DNA from: Pseudomonadota bacterium
GTDB taxonomy: Bacteria > Myxococcota_A > Polyangia > Polyangiales > Polyangiaceae
Direction of reading: 5' to 3'
Assembly: GCA_023432025.1 (NCBI GenBank)
Contig: JAEYVE010000185.1
Span: 1 to 31,265, forward strand
Length of the DNA stretch: 31,265 nt
Part shown: piece by piece, positions 1-7,236 of the stretch
Position numbering within the stretch: position 1 is the stretch's first letter
Layout of the letters: every line of letters begins with the position of its first letter
Made by a program: the position numbers and the translations under genes
Notes under the pieces: generated by a model
What the model was told of the DNA's origin: nothing
Databases searched by the model: none
The model's input: only the letters and a program-made list of their open reading frames with translations

Positions 1-1707
1 CGCGCCCGCGCGGCGGGCGCGCGCGTCGTGGTCTCGCACCTCTTCGACGGCCCCGTAGCGCTCGCCGCCGCCACGCAGCTGGCGTTCGCGGTGCAGTCAC
101 CGGAGCTCGCCGCGGGACTCGGGCCGCACGCAGGGCTCGAGGCGTGGTCCACCGTGGCGCCCGAGCCGAGCTTCGTGTCGTCCCGCGGCCTTTCGCTTCC
201 GCGAGCTCTCGGGCTCGGCGTGTCGCCTTGGGCCGCCCCCGCGCGCGCCTCCTCACGCGCCACGCAGCTGGCGTCGCCGGCCTCACTTCTTTCACCGCTC
301 GCCGCGGCGCGCGAACGCCCCCACCACCCGGCGCTCGTGACGGAAGAGCGCGCCTACACGTACGACGAGCTCGGTCGCGCCGCCGCGCTCGAGGCCGCCG
401 AGCTCGAGGCGCGCGGCGCCGCCTCTGCCAGTCGCACGAGCGGCCGTCCCATCGCGCTCGTGGCGCGTACTTCGTGGAAAACCTTCGTTCGGCTCCACGC
501 GTGCATCGAGCTCGGGGTTCCCGTTCTGCCACTGCACCCGCGCTGGAGCGCAGCCGAAACCGCGCGCGTGCTCGAACGCGTCCGTCCGGCTTTCGTCCTC
601 ACGGACGACGAAGGCACCCACGCGCTCACGCCCGCACCCTCGCCCGCGCGCAGTCTCCCTCCTGCCCAGCACGAAGACTTGGCGTGGCTCATGACCTCGG
701 GCTCCACCCGCGCCCCCAAGGCGGTCCGTCTGAGCCGACGCAGCTTTCTCGCGTCGGCGGCCGCCAGCGCGGAAAACCTCACGTGGTTGCCGGACGATCG
801 CTGGCTTCTCTCGCTGCCGCTCGCGCACGTCGGCGGCCTCGGCGTTCTGACCCGCTGCTTGATTGCGCGTCGCACCGTGGTCGTGGATCGCAAGCTCGAG
901 CCAGTCGAGTGGCTCGGTTTCTTGGACGAAACCCGCGTCACGCTGCTCTCCCTCGTCCCCACGCAGCTCGTCCGCTTACTGGACGATCCCACCTTCGTCT
1001 TGCCACGCCGCGTGCGCGCGGTGCTGCTCGGTGGAGCCCCTGCCACGCCCCGGTTGCTCGAGCACGCCCGCGCGCGCGGCGTGCCCGTGCTGCCCACGTA
1101 CGGCCTCACGGAAACGTGCTCACAAGTCGCTACCAAGCGCCTCACCGCCCAAGCGAGCGCGCGCCCAGAAGGCGAAAGTATCGGACCCGGCCTCGTCGGC
1201 CCAGCGCTGCGCGACGTCGAGGTGCGCATCGACGCAAGCGGAGCCATCGCCGTACGCGGCCCGCAGCTCTTTTCCGGGTACGCCGACGAGCCCTCACCGT
1301 TCGACGCCGACGGCTTCTTCGAAACGCGAGACCTCGGTGCGTTGGACGTTCACGGCAACTTGCACGTCTTCGGGCGACGGGACTCCGTCATCCTCACCGG
1401 CGGAGAAAACGTGGCCGCAGAAGCCGTGGAAGCCGACTTGGCCGAGCATCCCGCCATCCGCGCGCTGTGCGTCGTCGGCGTTCCGCACGATGAGTGGGGC
1501 GAGCTCGTGACGGCCGTGGTCGATTTGGGAGCGCACGCGTCCGAGGCCACACTGCGCGCAATCGAGCATTGGGCGCGCGCTCGCTTGACCGGGTTTCGCT
1601 GCCCGAAGCGCTGGCTCCTCCGCGCGGAGTTGCCGCATTTGCCGTCGGGCAAGCTCGATCGCCGCGCCATCGCCGCGTGGGCTCGGCGCGAGATGGGCGT
1701 CACCTGA
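1..1707 (+). CDS. menE: Partial MenC-MenE fusion: o-succinylbenzoate synthase C-terminus joined to o-succinylbenzoate-CoA ligase
   Basis: The frame is open from base 1, so the gene starts upstream of the window; 568 residues are visible. Residues about 80-568 form an ANL-superfamily adenylating enzyme. Visible are a P-loop-like motif at 231-242 (MTSGSTRAPKAV, with Arg where the family usually has Gly), YGLTET at 367-372, the hinge region near 440 (FETRDLG), TGGENV at 466-471 and the C-terminal LPSGKLDR lysine motif around 547-554. The best family match is MenE, which makes o-succinylbenzoyl-CoA from OSB, ATP and CoA in menaquinone synthesis. Residues 1-48 (VVVSHLFDGPVALAAATQLA, then AAGLGPHAGL) look like the last strand and helix of an enolase-superfamily MenC, so the whole protein is inferred to be MenC-MenE. 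The MenC catalytic Lys/Asp/Glu residues lie outside the window. A MenI-like thioesterase is convergent next door. The MenE part is well supported; the fusion is inferred from the 5' tail. Confidence 0.8.
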   Translation, partial: RARAAGARVVVSHLFDGPVALAAATQLAFAVQSPELAAGLGPHAGLEAWSTVAPEPSFVSSRGLSLPRALGLGVSPWAAPARASSRATQLASPASLLSPLAAARERPHHPALVTEERAYTYDELGRAAALEAAELEARGAASASRTSGRPIALVARTSWKTFVRLHACIELGVPVLPLHPRWSAAETARVLERVRPAFVLTDDEGTHALTPAPSPARSLPPAQHEDLAWLMTSGSTRAPKAVRLSRRSFLASAAASAENLTWLPDDRWLLSLPLAHVGGLGVLTRCLIARRTVVVDRKLEPVEWLGFLDETRVTLLSLVPTQLVRLLDDPTFVLPRRVRAVLLGGAPATPRLLEHARARGVPVLPTYGLTETCSQVATKRLTAQASARPEGESIGPGLVGPALRDVEVRIDASGAIAVRGPQLFSGYADEPSPFDADGFFETRDLGALDVHGNLHVFGRRDSVILTGGENVAAEAVEADLAEHPAIRALCVVGVPHDEWGELVTAVVDLGAHASEATLRAIEHWARARLTGFRCPKRWLLRAELPHLPSGKLDRRAIAAWARREMGVT

Positions 1708-1837
1708 CTTGGGCCGCTCCGCCCGCAAGAAGCCGACGCGGGTCACGCGACAAAGTCGACGTTAGAGGCCATTTTGGTGCCTCGACGGAGCCGCTCGCCG
1801 TGCGGTCGCTCCCGCGGGCCAGCCCCGTGCGGCGCGC

Positions 1838-2284
1838 TCAAAGCGCGCGAAGAGCCGCAGCAATCACGTCCGGCACGGCCGTGCGCTCGAACGTCTTCGG
1901 ATCCACGAACGTGTGCACCGTTTGGCCCACCGCGGCCACCGCTCCCGTCGCCTCGTGCGACACTCGGTAGCCCAGCACGATTTCGGTTTCCTGGACGTGC
2001 GCGGCAACCAGCGCCACGATCACACGGTCGCCAAAGCGCAGCGGCGAAAAGTAATCCGCCTCGGCGTGACGCAGAGGCGCAGCCCAACTACGCGAACGGA
2101 GCACCGTGTGAAGCTCGGAGCCGATTTCCGCCAAAGCCGCGACGTAGGCGTCATGCATGTACTCGAGCACCCGCGGGAAAAACACGATCCCCGCAGCGTC
2201 CACGTCCTGAAACCGCACGCTCACGACGTGCCGGAAACGCCCAGGCTGAAGTGCCTTCAGATCTTTCTTGTCGAAATGGAACAT
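1838..2284 (-). CDS. menI: Hotdog-fold acyl-CoA thioesterase, probable DHNA-CoA hydrolase (MenI-like)
   Basis: A 148-residue single hotdog domain of the 4HBT type. The diagnostic stretch is RFQDVDAAGIVFFPRVLEYM at residues 24-43. It closely resembles the 'R-x-x-D-x-D-A-A-G-V-V-Y-F' signature of 1,4-dihydroxy-2-naphthoyl-CoA thioesterases as I recall them from cyanobacteria; the Asp in it is the expected catalytic carboxylate. The product would release DHNA from DHNA-CoA, two steps after the MenE reaction. It lies convergent to the MenC-MenE gene with 130 bp between the stops, which supports a menaquinone role although the two are not an operon. I chose the ATG at 2284 because GGAG lies 9 bases upstream; an in-frame ATG at 2329 would add 15 residues but has no ribosome binding site. 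A general acyl-CoA thioesterase remains possible. Confidence 0.75.
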   Translation of the reverse strand: MFHFDKKDLKALQPGRFRHVVSVRFQDVDAAGIVFFPRVLEYMHDAYVAALAEIGSELHTVLRSRSWAAPLRHAEADYFSPLRFGDRVIVALVAAHVQETEIVLGYRVSHEATGAVAAVGQTVHTFVDPKTFERTAVPDVIAAALRAL

Positions 2285-2452
2285 CGTGCGCTGCTCCACA
2301 ATACGCCTGGCGCCTCGTGATGACACCATGCACGAATGAATGCATGCACACTGTTCACAGGGCGGCGAGTGAACGAAAAAACACCGTAGAGGTTCGGATT
2401 CGCCGCTTCCGGATCTCCAAGCCCTGAGTTAATGACAAGCCCAACACGCACA

Positions 2453-2467
2453 CGTCCGCTTCGGACG
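2453..2467. promoter_or_regulatory. Small palindrome in divergent intergenic region
   Basis: CGTCCG-CTT-CGGACG is a perfect 6-bp inverted repeat lying 28 bp before the ATG of the downstream lipoprotein gene, inside the divergent region 2285-2495. It could be an operator or a leader hairpin. No clear -10/-35 pair was found. Confidence 0.3.
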
Positions 2468-2495
2468 CAACCTACATGTGCGCTCCAGAATCCCG

Positions 2496-3140
2496 ATGAA
2501 ACGCCTCACACATCTTTCATTCGTCGCGAGCCTCGCGCTCCTCGTCGTTGGTTCGTCTCTCCTGAGCGGTTGCCCAGCGGGTGCGGATCTCGAGGACACC
2601 GGGGACACCGGAGGAACCGGAGGAGGGGTCGGGCCGTCCTGTGACGTCAGCGTGATCTTCGAAGAAAGCTGCTCGTCCAGCTTCTGCCACTCGGGCCCCA
2701 CCGCCAGCGGAGGCGTGGACCTCCTCAGCCCGGGTGTGGAGGCGCGCGTCTACAACCAACCGGGAACCTACCCCGGCAGCGCCGCCAGCTGCGCTCCTGC
2801 CGTCCCCGAGCTGCTCGTGGACCCCACCAACATCGACGCCAGTCTGATCGTCACCAAGATCACCGGCCAGCAGCTGTGTGGCGAAACCATGCCCGCCGGT
2901 CTGCTCCTGCCCGACGACCAAATCGAATGCATCCGCAACTGGGTCGCGGGGATCATCGCTAACCCGCCCGCGGGCACGGGCACGAACACGGGTACCGGCG
3001 GCCTCCCGGGTACGGGTGGAGACGGCACGGGCGGATCGGAGCAGAACCCGGTCGGAGGCACTGGCGGCCTCAGCGGAACGGGTGCTACTGGTGTAGGCGG
3101 CTCGGGCGAAAGTGGTGGCTCGGGCGGGGGAACTCTGTGA
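2496..3140 (+). CDS. Lipoprotein with a cytochrome-like CX4CH domain and Gly-rich tail
   Basis: A 214-residue lipoprotein: signal peptide with lipobox LLSGC (Cys26), then a Thr/Gly linker and a domain of about 100 residues. That domain contains CSSSFCH (Cys59, Cys64, His65), GGVDL, and later LCGETMPAG with Met132, followed by DDQIECIRNWV. This layout resembles the cytochrome-c-like domains of the planctomycete-type (PSCyt) group, in which CxxCH binds heme and a Met or His gives the distal ligand. Here the Cys spacing is four residues, so heme binding is not assured. The last 45 residues are a Gly/Thr-rich low-complexity tail. The ATG at 2496 starts a standard signal peptide; a GTG at 2478 would add six residues. 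The stop overlaps the GTG start of the next gene (GTGA), so the two are probably translated together. An electron-transfer or envelope structural role is inferred only. Confidence 0.75.
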   Translation: MKRLTHLSFVASLALLVVGSSLLSGCPAGADLEDTGDTGGTGGGVGPSCDVSVIFEESCSSSFCHSGPTASGGVDLLSPGVEARVYNQPGTYPGSAASCAPAVPELLVDPTNIDASLIVTKITGQQLCGETMPAGLLLPDDQIECIRNWVAGIIANPPAGTGTNTGTGGLPGTGGDGTGGSEQNPVGGTGGLSGTGATGVGGSGESGGSGGGTL

Positions 3141-4540
3141 GAGGTCGTTCGTTCGTCATTCGCAATCTTCTTGGGGCACTCTGCCTCGCCCACGGGCTCT
3201 CCAGCGCCCCGGCTCACGCGCAATCCGACACGGCCGACTCTTCGGAGTCGGCCTCGCAAAAGCGCGTCGCCGTGGGAAAGCTCAAGGGCCCCAAACCCGA
3301 TGACGCGCGCAAGCGCCTCGTCGAGGGGCTCGAGGAAAGCGGCGCCGTTCGCCTCGTGGGTGACGACGATCCGCTCGAGAGCGGAGCCAGCGAGGAGGAC
3401 ATCGCAGCCTACGCCAAACGTGTCGGTGCGGACGCAGTGCTCTTGGGCACCACGTCGCAAAAGGGCGCCACGTGGACGGCGAACATCACCGTTCACAATG
3501 GCGAGGATGGGAGCGAAGTCGAAACCGTCGAGGTCAAGGGCCGCCTCGCCCAGTACCGAAACGGGCTGAGCGACGCATCGCTCTTCCAGGACGCCATCGG
3601 CCGAACACGGCTCGAACCCGAGCTCGTCGCCACGAGCGGCGCTTCCGACGGCGAGGAAACCGTCGAGGAAGAGCTCGAGGCTTCGGTCGACGGCCAAAAA
3701 GTCCTCGACCTCTCGTCGGGGGGGCGGCCCTCTCCGCTCGAGGTGCGCGGAGGCATGCGTCTCTACTCGCGCTCCTTCCGCTACACGGATCCGGCGAACG
3801 AGGTCAACCCGCTGGGCGGCTACCCGGACCTCGCGACGTACAACGTCGCGGCAGCGCCCATGGTCTTCGCCAACGGTACTTGGTACCCCGGCGCGCACTT
3901 CACGGACGGCTGGCTCGCTCACCTCGGCGTCACCGGCGGCTTCGAGGTCGGCTTCGCCACCCACGTGGAGTACGCCGGCAAAACACTCGACCAGTCACAC
4001 TCGCTCTGGTTCGTCGGGCCCAAGTTCCGCATTCCCCTCGGCGTGCACGACGTGGGCATCTTCGGAACCTACGGCACGCACAACTTCGAGGTCAGCGGGG
4101 ACACGAATACGTTCCCCGACGTGCGTTACGAGTTCGTCGACATCGGCTTGGACACGCACCTGCGCTTCGACCAGCTGCGTATCGGCGCGCACGCGCAGTA
4201 CCGTATGGTGCTGGACTCGGGCCCCATCGGGGACGCGAACTGGTATCCGAACACCACGGCTCGCGGCGTCACGTTCGGCGGCGAGGTGGGCTGGCAGTTC
4301 CTCGCGCCGTTCGAGTTCCTGGTGGGCTTGGATTCGCTCCAGTACGGCCTGGATTTCAACCCCATCAGCCTGGAGAACCCACGCGCCGCCGGCGGCGCCA
4401 CGGATCGCTACTTGTCGGTTTGGGCGGCGCTCTCGTACGTCCTGCCCGGCGACGAAGCGAAACCCGCCGCCAAGTCGGATGGCTCTCCCACGGAGGAGCC
4501 CTCGGGCTCGAGCTTCGACAGCTTCGACGAAGACTTCTGA
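3137..4540 (+). CDS. Outer-membrane beta-barrel protein with a TolB-N-like periplasmic domain
   Basis: A 467-residue exported protein starting at a GTG that overlaps the upstream stop. The signal peptide ends at AHA-Q (residues 26-29). Residues about 40-140 (RVAVGKLKGP..., DDARKRLVEGLEESGAVRLV, AAYAKRVGADAVLLGTTSQK) resemble the alpha/beta domain found at the start of TolB and related proteins that compute a protein-level score for components such as FlgO; the resemblance is by eye. From about residue 200 to 445 there are alternating aromatic/hydrophobic strands (GGMRLYSRSFRYTD, VGPKFRIPLGV, FVDIGLDTHLRF, AHAQYRMVLDSG, FEFLVGLDSLQYGLDF, YLSVWAALSYVLPG) typical of an outer-membrane barrel. The C-terminus is acidic and Ser-rich, not the usual terminal Phe strand. 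The function is unknown; coupling to the CX4CH lipoprotein suggests a shared envelope complex. Confidence 0.65.
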   Translation: MRGRSFVIRNLLGALCLAHGLSSAPAHAQSDTADSSESASQKRVAVGKLKGPKPDDARKRLVEGLEESGAVRLVGDDDPLESGASEEDIAAYAKRVGADAVLLGTTSQKGATWTANITVHNGEDGSEVETVEVKGRLAQYRNGLSDASLFQDAIGRTRLEPELVATSGASDGEETVEEELEASVDGQKVLDLSSGGRPSPLEVRGGMRLYSRSFRYTDPANEVNPLGGYPDLATYNVAAAPMVFANGTWYPGAHFTDGWLAHLGVTGGFEVGFATHVEYAGKTLDQSHSLWFVGPKFRIPLGVHDVGIFGTYGTHNFEVSGDTNTFPDVRYEFVDIGLDTHLRFDQLRIGAHAQYRMVLDSGPIGDANWYPNTTARGVTFGGEVGWQFLAPFEFLVGLDSLQYGLDFNPISLENPRAAGGATDRYLSVWAALSYVLPGDEAKPAAKSDGSPTEEPSGSSFDSFDEDF

Positions 4541-4548
4541 GCGCACAC

Positions 4549-4608
4549 GCTGCCGTCGCCCGGAGGCGGGACCGAAAGGGACCCAACCTCGTCCGGGCCG
4601 ACGGCAGC
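4549..4608. terminator. Long hairpin after the barrel gene
   Basis: Arm 4549-4564 (GCTGCCGTCGCCCGGA) pairs with 4592-4608 through 16 base pairs with one bulged C. The loop is 27 bases. It begins 9 bases after the stop at 4540. There is no T-run, so it is a likely but not classical terminator. Confidence 0.6.
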
Positions 4609-4685
4609 AGCGCTCGAGGTACCGGATTTTCGCGGTGCCTTCGCCGCCGCGACTCGGACATCGTTTGCGCTATGCTCGGGGCCCG

Positions 4686-5312
4686 ATGAATCGAACGTCT
4701 TTTTCCCTCGCGGGCTCTCCGGGCTCGTCGCGGAGCCGCCGGGCAGCGTTCGGACGCGTGCTCTTGGCGCTCGCCGGTCTTGCTTCCGTCGCTTGCCAAG
4801 CCAGCTCTCCGGGCCCGGCGCAAGAGGAGCAAACGGCCGCCGCGAGCTCCGCTCTGCCCAGCTCCGCTCTGCCCAGCTCCGCTCTGCCCAGTCCCGCCAC
4901 GGCAGCAGCGTCGCCTGCCAAGACGTATGGCGCGGCGCTGGGCCAGGAGCCGGCCGTTCTGCTCTCCGAGGTCCTCGCCTCCCCGGACGCCTTCCAAGGA
5001 AAATCCGTCGTCCTCACGGGACATGTTCGGCGCGCCTGCTCCCGCAAAGGGTGCTGGATGGAGCTGGCAGCGGCGAAGGACGACGCGGGTCCCGGGTGCC
5101 GCGTCACGTTCAAAGACTACGCCTTCTTCGTGCCCACGGACTCACAAGGCGCGGAAGCGCGCGTGCAGGGTGTCGTCGAAATCACGGACGTCAAAAAAGA
5201 GCGCGTCGACCACCTCGAGGAAGAAGGCGCGCGCTTTGCCGGCAAGAAGGACGATGGCTCCGCCACCGAGGTGCGCATCGTGGCCACCGGCGTCGAGCTC
5301 ACACGGAGCTAA
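4686..5312 (+). CDS. DUF4920-type lipoprotein
   Basis: A 208-residue predicted lipoprotein: a basic N-terminus, a hydrophobic stretch and the lipobox ASVAC (Cys37). A low-complexity Ala/Ser/Pro linker follows, built partly from a 15-bp tandem repeat. From about residue 80 comes a compact domain with LASPDAFQGKSVVLTGHVRR, ACSRKGCWMELA, CRVTFKDYAFFVPTD, and ARVQGVVEITDV. This matches my memory of the DUF4920 family, an OB-like fold whose function is not established. CSRKGC could form a disulfide or bind a metal. The next gene starts 4 bases after the stop, so the two are in one operon. Confidence 0.7.
   Translation: MNRTSFSLAGSPGSSRSRRAAFGRVLLALAGLASVACQASSPGPAQEEQTAAASSALPSSALPSSALPSPATAAASPAKTYGAALGQEPAVLLSEVLASPDAFQGKSVVLTGHVRRACSRKGCWMELAAAKDDAGPGCRVTFKDYAFFVPTDSQGAEARVQGVVEITDVKKERVDHLEEEGARFAGKKDDGSATEVRIVATGVELTRS
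4845..4889 (+). repeat. 15-bp tandem repeat, three copies, inside the DUF4920 lipoprotein
   Basis: The unit AGCTCCGCTCTGCCC occurs three times without change and encodes SSALP each time in the post-lipobox linker. It is in frame, so copy-number changes would only lengthen the linker. Confidence 0.95.
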
Positions 5313-5316
5313 CGAC

Positions 5317-6246
5317 ATGCATCGCCTCGCTTCGGGCCCCGTGCGGGCTCGCTCCGCACGCCGTGAAGGGCCACTCGCCTTGATGCTTCTGGCGGCCTTC
5401 GCCTTTTCGTGCTCGGAGAAACCGCAGTCGAACCCGACCACGCGGTCTCCGGAGGCGCACACGACGGAGCGTTCGCCCGAACCAGTGAGCGCCGAGAACG
5501 TGGCGCCCCAGCCCGCGCCTTCATCCGAGGGCGCTTCGGGCGGCCCTTCGCCTTCGCCTTCGCCTTCGCCTTCGCCTTCCGCCGCCCTGCAGTCCGCGCC
5601 ACCGCGCCTTCCTGCGGGGGTACTTCCGGGGCTCACCGTGCAGGTGCCCATCCCCGGAGATCGTCCCGTCCGCGTGGTGCACGCGGGCGCCGGCAATCGG
5701 CGCGCGCTCGTGTACTTGCCCGGCATGTGCGGCAGCACACACGCCATGGACAGCTGGGCCGCGCTCGCGAGCCACTACGGCACCATGCTCATACTGTCGG
5801 CGGATTTGCCGTGCGAGGGTCGTCCGGGGACTCGCTGGCCCAAGGACGTAACGCTCATTCAGCCGCGCATCGATCGCGCGCTCGAAGTCGTGGCCGAGGC
5901 GCGCGGCGGTCAGCTCGACACCGAGCGACTGGTGCTCATCGGTTACTCACAAGGCGCTCATCGCGGAGAAGCCCTCGCCGCGCGTTACCCGCAGCGCTAC
6001 CCCTATTTGATTCTGGCAGGCTCACCCGAGGCGCCGAGCCCCCAAAACTTGGGTCAGGCCTCCGCCGTCGCCGTCTTGGGCGGCGAGCGCGAGGATACGT
6101 CGCACATGCGGAGCGGCGAACGAGCGCTGCAGAATGCGGGCCTCCGCTCCGAGTTTTTCCTTCTGCCGCGCGCGCCGCACGGCGACTACGGGCCCGAAGG
6201 GCCCGCCGTCCTCGGCGAGGTGTTCTCGTGGTTGTTCGGCGCCTGA
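5317..6246 (+). CDS. Lipoprotein with alpha/beta-hydrolase domain
   Basis: A 309-residue predicted lipoprotein (lipobox AFAFSC, Cys32). Residues 35-105 are a Pro/Ser/Thr-rich linker holding a run of Ser-Pro dipeptides from a 6-bp DNA repeat (5547-5579). The rest is an alpha/beta-hydrolase fold: LVYLPGMCGSTHAMDSWAAL for the oxyanion region, the nucleophile elbow GYSQG with Ser211, and a C-terminal PHGDYG whose His288 is a good candidate for the catalytic His. The substrate cannot be told; such exported hydrolases are often esterases or peptidases. ATG at 5317 has GGAG 9 bases upstream and lies 4 bases after the previous stop. The stop sits in the first copy of a 61-bp tandem repeat. Confidence 0.75.
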   Translation: MHRLASGPVRARSARREGPLALMLLAAFAFSCSEKPQSNPTTRSPEAHTTERSPEPVSAENVAPQPAPSSEGASGGPSPSPSPSPSPSAALQSAPPRLPAGVLPGLTVQVPIPGDRPVRVVHAGAGNRRALVYLPGMCGSTHAMDSWAALASHYGTMLILSADLPCEGRPGTRWPKDVTLIQPRIDRALEVVAEARGGQLDTERLVLIGYSQGAHRGEALAARYPQRYPYLILAGSPEAPSPQNLGQASAVAVLGGEREDTSHMRSGERALQNAGLRSEFFLLPRAPHGDYGPEGPAVLGEVFSWLFGA

Positions 6247-6413
6247 CGAAGAGCTCCCTCGAGCGGAACACCGCTGCCACTGGCGGCGTGGGTTGTTCGG
6301 CGCCTGACGAAGAGCTCGCGGACGAGCGAACACCGCTTCGCGCGGGGACCGTCTTGCTCGGCGCCTGACGAAAGTCTCGCTTACGCAGAAAACCGCTTCG
6401 CGCTGGCGGCCCG
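6231..6413. repeat. 61-bp tandem repeat, three imperfect copies, across a convergent gene junction
   Basis: Copies are 6231-6291, 6292-6352 and 6353-6413. All three hold the shared core CTCGGCGCCTGACGAA or TTCGGCGCCTGACGAA, and later an (A)ACCGCT element. Copy 1 includes the last codons and stop of the hydrolase gene; copy 3 includes the stop and last codons of the SDR gene on the other strand. Copies 1 and 2 also hold small hairpins around AACACCGCT. The period is exactly 61 bp twice. Confidence 0.92.
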
Positions 6414-7187
6414 CTTGAGCCAGAGCGCGGCGTGCGCTGGGAAGACGCGGCGCGCCCAGTGAATGGCCTGCGCTTGCGCACCCACGGGCACCAGCGCGCG
6501 GTCGTGCTCGGCGGCGTTCACGATGGCGTGCGCCACGCGCTCCGGGGTCAAGCCGTGGCGGTGCACCAAAGCGCGCAACTTGGCGCGCAGCTCCCCGCCA
6601 AAGTGCTCCCGCTCGACGATGTTCGTCGCCACGAGCCCGGGGCACACCACCGACACCCCAATGCCTTCACTCGCGAGCTCTGCGCGCAGCGCTTGAGAAA
6701 AACCCACCACGCCGAACTTGGTCGTGGTGTACGCGAGCAGCGAAGGAAGCCCCACCTCCCCCGCCGCCGACGCGACGTTCACCACGCGACCGCGCCCGGC
6801 CTTGCGCATGGCGGGAACGAAGTAGGCACAGGAGTGCACGACACCCCAGAGATTCACGCGCATGACGTGGTCCCAAGCCGGCCACGGCGTGTCCTCGATT
6901 CCTCCCACCTCGAGCACACCCGCGTTGTTGACCAAGAGGTCGACCGTATCCACGCGATCGAGCGTCCACGCGGCGAAGTCGCGCATGGCCTCCCTGTCTC
7001 CCACGTCCACCCGGTGCGTGAGCACGGTGGCCCGCTGTGCCCGCAGCACGTGAGCGAGCTCCTCGAGCGGCTCCTGCTCCAGGTCGCACAAAACGAGACG
7101 CGCCCCGCGATTCGCGAGTAGTTCCGCGGTGGCGCGTCCGATCCCGCGCGCAGCACCCGTTACCAAAGCCCAGCGGTCACGAAACAT
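6381..7187 (-). CDS. SDR-family NAD(P)-dependent oxidoreductase
   Basis: A 268-residue classical short-chain dehydrogenase/reductase. Visible are the TGAARGIG cofactor motif (residues 10-17), Asp35 at the end of the second strand suggesting NAD preference, NNAG at 87-90, and the catalytic residues Ser140, Tyr153 and Lys157 (YTTTK). CPGLVATNI follows. A 40-residue basic C-terminal extension after the core may touch the membrane or a partner. The substrate is not predictable. It is divergent from a DUF362 gene over 49 bp holding a large palindrome. Its 3' end is inside the 61-bp tandem repeat. Confidence 0.9.
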   Translation of the reverse strand: MFRDRWALVTGAARGIGRATAELLANRGARLVLCDLEQEPLEELAHVLRAQRATVLTHRVDVGDREAMRDFAAWTLDRVDTVDLLVNNAGVLEVGGIEDTPWPAWDHVMRVNLWGVVHSCAYFVPAMRKAGRGRVVNVASAAGEVGLPSLLAYTTTKFGVVGFSQALRAELASEGIGVSVVCPGLVATNIVEREHFGGELRAKLRALVHRHGLTPERVAHAIVNAAEHDRALVPVGAQAQAIHWARRVFPAHAALWLKRAASAKRFSA

Positions 7188-7201
7188 GGCCCGGGCGAAG
7201 C

Positions 7202-7226
7202 TAGCCGCCCCCCGGGGGCGCGGCTA
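7202..7226. promoter_or_regulatory. 25-bp near-perfect palindrome between divergent SDR and DUF362 genes
   Basis: Arms TAGCCGC and GCGGCTA flank a C5-G5 core; 11 of 12 positions pair, with one C-C mismatch. It is centred in the 49-bp gap between the SDR start (7187) and the DUF362 start (7237), so it could be a shared operator. Confidence 0.5.
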
Positions 7227-7236
7227 CGCTTTGTTG

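Noticed and set aside
144..1493. 449-codon frame on the plus strand
   Set aside because: A shadow of the MenC-MenE gene in another frame, Arg-rich and without motifs.
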